From positions 19,109,475-19,173,474 of the forward strand of contig CM018696.1 in NCBI GenBank assembly GCA_009363875.1: a stretch of 64,000 nt of DNA, written 5' to 3'. The stretch comes from Mikania micrantha (taxonomy: Eukaryota; Streptophyta; Magnoliopsida; Asterales; Asteraceae). The notes beneath the pieces are model-generated. The model saw only the letters and a program-made list of their open reading frames with translations. It made no database searches and had not been told where the DNA came from. The stretch's first letter is position 1, and the number at the start of each line of letters is the position of its first letter. Position numbers and translations under genes: made by a program. Positions 60,234 to 64,000 of this stretch are shown piece after piece.

Positions 60234-60296
60234 CTTACACATAATATCTATTTAATCTGCCTCTTTTATATGTGTGTATGTATATATATATATATA

Positions 60297-60678
60297 GGAT
60301 TGTGAAGAAATAATAACCCATCTTTATTGCAAGAAACCGAATAACTTTGCCAAGATAAAACTAAATCTTGGCTGTTTTTAACATAATTATAACACATTTA
60401 GAACATTGTGTTCTTTTTTGAGTTTGCGAAAATTTATCACCGTTTGATAGTTTACATCGTTGTAATTTTTGGGCCTAAAACAGTTATATTGCTGTAAATC
60501 AAAACTTACAACGATTTTATCTCTTAAATAGTGATGAATTTACACAAACTCATAAAATAACATAGTGTTCTAAATGTGTTACAATGATGTTCAAATAAAA
60601 AAAAAACAAGATTTGGCTTTATCTTGACAGGTTATTTCCGGTTATTGCTTTAAGAGTGTGTTCTTATTTGAAAACTCT

Positions 60679-60682
<4 letters not shown>
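60297..60682. mobile_element. Palindromic MITE P1, bounded by (TA)n
   Basis: The left arm (AATAATAACCCATC...AAATCTTGGC) and right arm (CCAAATCTTG and AAGAACACACTC on the opposite strand) are complementary, as are inner arms around CATTTAGAACA. Its borders are TATATAGG and CCTATATA. A second, partial copy is at 62565-62845. Confidence 0.7.

Positions 60683-60734
<52 letters not shown>
60681..60734. repeat. (TA)n followed by (GA)n microsatellite
   Basis: About 34 bp of TA repeats (60681-60714) then about 20 bp of GA repeats. Confidence 0.95.
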
Positions 60735-61000
60735 TGATAAAATATTAACCATTTCTTATTGTGTTAACTGAACAAGTACATATTATTAATTTGGGCCCCA
60801 AATTAAAATAAATCAACTCTAAATATGTATGTTTTTCCTTCTTTTTTAATTAATGTAATTAATATATGACTCACTTACATTAATAAAAAAGAAAGAAAAA
60901 ACCTACACCTTTAGAGGTATTTTAATATGGGCCTCAAAGTAAATAGATTTAGTTATTCAGTTAACGCAATAAACATAAGTTAATAAAGGAACCACACCAT
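60735..61000. mobile_element. Palindromic MITE P2
   Basis: Related to 30050-30262. Shared phrases are AACGCAATAAACATAAGTTAA (here) and AACCCAATAAACATGGGTTAA (there), and ACACCTTTAGA. Its arms are inverted around 60845-60890. Confidence 0.55.
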
Positions 61001-61011
61001 ATATATATATA

Positions 61012-61402
61012 GATAACTTGAAAACCCCTCTTTAGTGTGAAAACTATGAAAACCATCTAAAAATCAAGTAAAAAACTTTTTTTATTCTTAATTTTTTCAC
61101 ATGTTTGTAACATTATTTGACACATTTTATAAAAAAAATTAAAAAAATGCCAAGTAGTTATTTAAAAAAATATATTTTGTAAGAACATGTAAAACATACG
61201 TAACATCTGGGCGCAGTGTTACGTATGTTTTACGTGGTTTATAAAATATTATTTTAAAAATATTTACTCGGCACTTTTTTTTTATAAAAATGTGCCAAAT
61301 TATATTACAAATCTGTAAAAAAAAATTAAAAATTTTTTTTTTTTTACATGGTTTTCATGTTTTTCACACTAAGGAGGGGTTTTCATTTTATCTTCTCTCT
61401 CC
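61012..61402. mobile_element. Palindromic MITE P3, copy 1
   Basis: The ends GATAACTTGAAAACCCCTC and GAGGGGTTTTCATTTTATC are inverted, and the centre pairs ACATACGTAACA with TGTTACGTATGT (61193-61231). (TA)n lies on both sides. Confidence 0.75.
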
Positions 61403-61412
61403 CTATATATAT

Positions 61413-61735
61413 TGGAAATTAATAAAATAGAAACTCAATTTTACTTTTAGTGAGAAACCGTGAAAACAATGAAAAAATTATGTAAAAAAGTAAAACATAC
61501 GTAACGCAGCGTCAGATCTAACGAATTTTTTTTTTTACATTTTGTTACGTATGTTGTGCATGGTTGTATAAAATATTTTTTTAAAAGCTATTTACTCGAC
61601 GTTTTTTTGATTTTTTTATAAAAATTAGCTCAATAGTGTTACAAAACTGTAAAAAAATTTCAAAAAAAAACTTCTTTTTAATATGATTTTTGCTTTGTTT
61701 TCACACGAATAAGTGGTTTTGAAATTATCCGTACG

Positions 61736-61737
<2 letters not shown>
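61413..61737. mobile_element. Palindromic MITE P3, diverged copy 2
   Basis: Same layout: inverted GTGAGAAACCGTGAAAACA and TTTGTTTTCACACG arms and a central ACATACGTAACG / TGTTACGTATGT pair. Confidence 0.65.
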
Positions 61738-61766
<29 letters not shown>

Positions 61767-61769
<3 letters not shown>

Positions 61770-62314
61770 GACGGTTAACGTACATATTAGTATTAACGTG
61801 CTAAATATAGGAAGTCACAGAAACACGCCATGTGTCATCTGGGCAAAGGGCATTATCGTGCATATAAAATTACAGCATGTGATTCATTAAATTACAGACT
61901 AACATTTAACACCCATAATCAAAGACCACTGGGATAATCATAGCCCAATAATTACGGATCTGGTTATATAACAATCAAAGACCGTTATTAAATACACATA
62001 ATCAATGACAAAATGTATAATCACGGACCAATAATCACGGACCACGCTCTACAAAATCACGGACCGTCATTTAACATTCATGATCAAAGGAACAAATGGA
62101 TAATCACGTACCAATAATCACGTACCAAGCATAAAAATCACGCACCACGTAAAAATATTTTAAAAAAACTACACAATACTATACTCAAATTAAAGATAAT
62201 AAAATTCTTAATATTATGGTGTAATTTTTTTAAAAAATAATAAAGTATGTAAAAGTTATTTAACTTTTACCCTTCCAGTTATATTTTACCCTTACACATG
62301 TATTTGATCTAGCT

Positions 62315-62317
<3 letters not shown>
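61767..62317. repeat. AT-rich unit P4 with AATCACGGACC repeats
   Basis: Between two long (TA)n tracts. The motif AATCACGGACC or AATCACGTACC recurs about seven times from 62010 to 62155. Left border AGGGGACGGTTAACG, right border TAGCTCC. No gene. Confidence 0.6.

Positions 62318-62358
<41 letters not shown>
62318..62358. repeat. (TA)n microsatellite
   Basis: Roughly 40 bp of TA repeats between units P4 and P5. Confidence 0.95.
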
Positions 62359-62361
<3 letters not shown>

Positions 62362-62550
62362 GGATGTTGAAATGAGAACTTTTTAAAGTTGAGAACTAAA
62401 AGAACCAATTTTAACCACAAATTTAGAAGGGTATAAAAGTAACTTCCACTATTTTAAAAGGAAATTACTTTTATACCCCTTAAAATATGTGGTACAAAAT
62501 TAGTTCTTATGTTTCTTTGATATTTAATGGTTCTTAATAGAATAAGTCCC
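62359..62550. mobile_element. Palindromic MITE P5, copy 1
   Basis: The inner arms GGGTATAAAAGTAA and TTACTTTTATACCC (62429-62480) pair, and the outer borders AGGGGGATG and AAGTCCC face the TA tracts. Confidence 0.65.
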
Positions 62551-62564
62551 TATATATATATAGG

Positions 62565-62845
62565 ATTGGGATCAAATAATAACACACTCTTAAAGCAATA
62601 ACCCAGATAACTTCGACAAGACGAAGCCAAATCTTGGATTTTTTTTATCATCATCGTAATACATTTAGAACACTATGTTCTTTTATGAGTTTGCGAAAAT
62701 TCATCACCATTTGAGAGTTTACATCGTTGTAAGTTTTGTGCCTACAACAGTTTTAGTGCTGTAAATCAAAAACTTACAACGGTGATATCTTTTAAACGGT
62801 GATGAATATTCACAAACTCATAAAAGAACATACTGTTCTAAATGT
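62565..62845. mobile_element. MITE P1, partial second copy
   Basis: Matches 60297-60590 from AATAATAACACACTC through CATTTAGAACACTATG to ACTCATAAAAGAACATA. The outer right arm is missing. Confidence 0.7.
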
Positions 62846-62871
62846 GTTACAATGATATATATATATATAGA

Positions 62872-63051
62872 CTTATTATATTAATAACCATTAAATATGA
62901 AGGAATTAAAATAACTAATTTTGAACCACATGTTTTTAGGGGTATAAAAGTAATTTATTTTAAAGTAGTGGAAGTTACTATTATACCATATAAACTTACA
63001 GCTAGAAATGGTTACTTTTGTTCTCAAGTTGCAATAGTTTTCATTTAAACA

Positions 63052-63052
<1 letters not shown>
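62872..63052. mobile_element. MITE P5, second copy, inverted
   Basis: Similar to 62359-62550 read on the other strand, with GGGGTATAAAAGTAATTT and AGTGGAAGTTACTATTATACC. Confidence 0.6.

Positions 63053-63054
<2 letters not shown>

Positions 63055-63101
<47 letters not shown>
63055..63101. repeat. (TA)n microsatellite
   Basis: About 46 bp of TA repeats. Confidence 0.95.
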
Positions 63102-63104
<3 letters not shown>

Positions 63105-63524
63105 GAAGGTTTCCCTAAAAAGTGTATTTTGCCTAAGAAGGCTAAGAAGGATTTTTAAAAAATTGAAAACCGACTCAAACAAACTCCGAATTAACTCATT
63201 TTTGCGTCATTGGAACCGTCTTGTCGAACCTTAAACCCGGAACGTTAAAACCCAAACCATAAACCATAATACTAAAACCTAAACTTTAAACTCAAACAAT
63301 AAAGCCTAAAGATAAAACCTAAAAGTTAAAAATCAAGTCCTAAAACCTAAACTTTATAGATAAACTTTAAATCTAAAACTTAAAAGCTAATATTATAGAG
63401 TTCGACGATACGGTTCCAATGCCATCAAAATGAGCTCAATCGGAGTCCGTTTGGGTCGGTTTTAAATGTTTTAAAAATCCTTTTTAGCCTTCTTAGGCAA
63501 AATACACTTTTTATTTGATCCTAC

Positions 63525-63527
<3 letters not shown>
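63102..63527. mobile_element. Palindromic MITE P6, copy 1
   Basis: The ends AAAAAGTGTATTTTGCCTAA and TTAGGCAAAATACACTTTTT are exact inverted repeats. Inner arms around AACCGACTCAAACAAACTCC and its complement also pair. The loop is rich in CCTAAA/CCATAAA phrases. Confidence 0.8.

Positions 63528-63588
<61 letters not shown>
63525..63588. repeat. (TA)n microsatellite
   Basis: About 60 bp of TA repeats. Confidence 0.95.
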
Positions 63589-63590
<2 letters not shown>

Positions 63591-63928
63591 GAATTCATTT
63601 TTACATCATTGGAACCGGCTTGTAATTCCCTAAAACTTAAACCTTAAACCATAAACAATAAACCATAATCATAAAACCAAAATTATAAAAACAAACCCTT
63701 AACTTAAAAACAAAACCTAAAAGTTAATAAAACATGCCTTAAAATCCGAAATCTAAAACTAGTTGTTAAAGCTAAAACTAAAAATCAAATATTGTAGGGT
63801 TTGATGAGACGGTTCTAATGCCATTGAAATAAGTTCAATCGGTGTTCGTTTGGGTCGGTTTTAGAGATTTTAAAAATCATTTTTAACCTTCTTAGGCAAA
63901 ATAAACTTTTTATTTGATCTTTGCCCTA
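63589..63928. mobile_element. MITE P6, copy 2, left arm truncated
   Basis: Aligns with 63195-63527 (TCATTTTTACATCATTGGAA here; TTAGGCAAAATAAACTTTTT near the right end). The outer left arm is missing. Confidence 0.75.
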
Positions 63929-64000
63929 TATATATATATACTCTAATAAAGGAGTATTTATAGAAGACACGTTACGCATTTTGGTTAATTCTAAAAATAT
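63929..64000. other. End of window, unassigned
   Basis: A short TA tract and AT-rich sequence. Nothing recognised. Confidence 0.4.

Noticed and set aside
63240..63400. Telomere-like CCTAAA/CCATAAA phrases
   Set aside because: Irregular and interspersed, never a run of CCCTAAA, and located in the loop of a palindromic MITE found twice.
1..64000. tRNA, rRNA or intact host protein-coding genes
   Set aside because: Scanned by eye on both strands. No cloverleaf with A and B boxes, no rDNA stretches and no long uninterrupted non-transposon ORF were found.

Overview
This is repeat-dominated plant nuclear DNA with no intact host gene in view. Sequence-based signs are long terminal repeat (LTR) retrotransposons with an initiator-Met-tRNA primer site, CACTA, hAT-like and Mutator-like transposons, (TA)n-bounded MITEs and broken gag/pol genes. 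The style of the gag/pol proteins and of the LTRs suggests a eudicot, perhaps Asteraceae; that last step is inference without a database search.

Left flank (1-19535). The 3' part of a Ty3/gypsy-type LTR with an internal tandem duplication (1-2182) abuts a Ty1/copia LTR (2187-2811) with primer site. A broken copia element follows, interrupted by a minus-strand gypsy LTR piece and carrying an extra ORF after pol (to about 9120). A decayed gypsy RNase H-integrase fragment (9121-10360) and a Mutator-type MITE with a perfect 9-bp target duplication (10678-10938) come next. From about 11030 to 18060 lies a decayed gene-like sequence resembling the N-terminal part of plant Ulp1-protease-family/MULE-associated proteins. 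It is split by a 1637-bp non-autonomous LTR element (12681-14317, TSD TGTAG) and a 2610-bp CACTA element (14837-17446, TSD TAT).

Centre (19536-60233). One Ty3/gypsy chromovirus (Tekay/Del-like) spans 19780-60057. Its outer ends carry the same 5-bp duplication, GTTTG, and it sits inside a 415-bp hAT-like MITE whose own 8-bp duplication is nearly intact. Nested in it are a 7.3-kb CACTA element (TSD AAG) with a captured gene fragment, itself hit by a solo LTR (TSD CGCGT); a solo LTR inside integrase (TSD ATCGC); and a solo LTR inside the 3' LTR (TSD GTTAA). A jumbled block (31474-46390) of three further plus-strand LTRs, an inverted LTR arm and a minus-strand Tat-like gag-PR-RT replaces the host element's RT and RNase H.

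Right flank (60234-64000). A cluster of short palindromic MITEs, several families present twice, each bounded by (TA)n tracts.

The most unusual signal is shared by LTRs that otherwise differ greatly. A consensus splice donor and acceptor bracket a module with a conserved TGAC-loop hairpin and, in some families, further stems whose arms change together (for example CACTGTT/AACAGTG in one copy and CACCCAT/ATGGGTG in another). This suggests a conserved, probably intronic, structured RNA in these LTRs.
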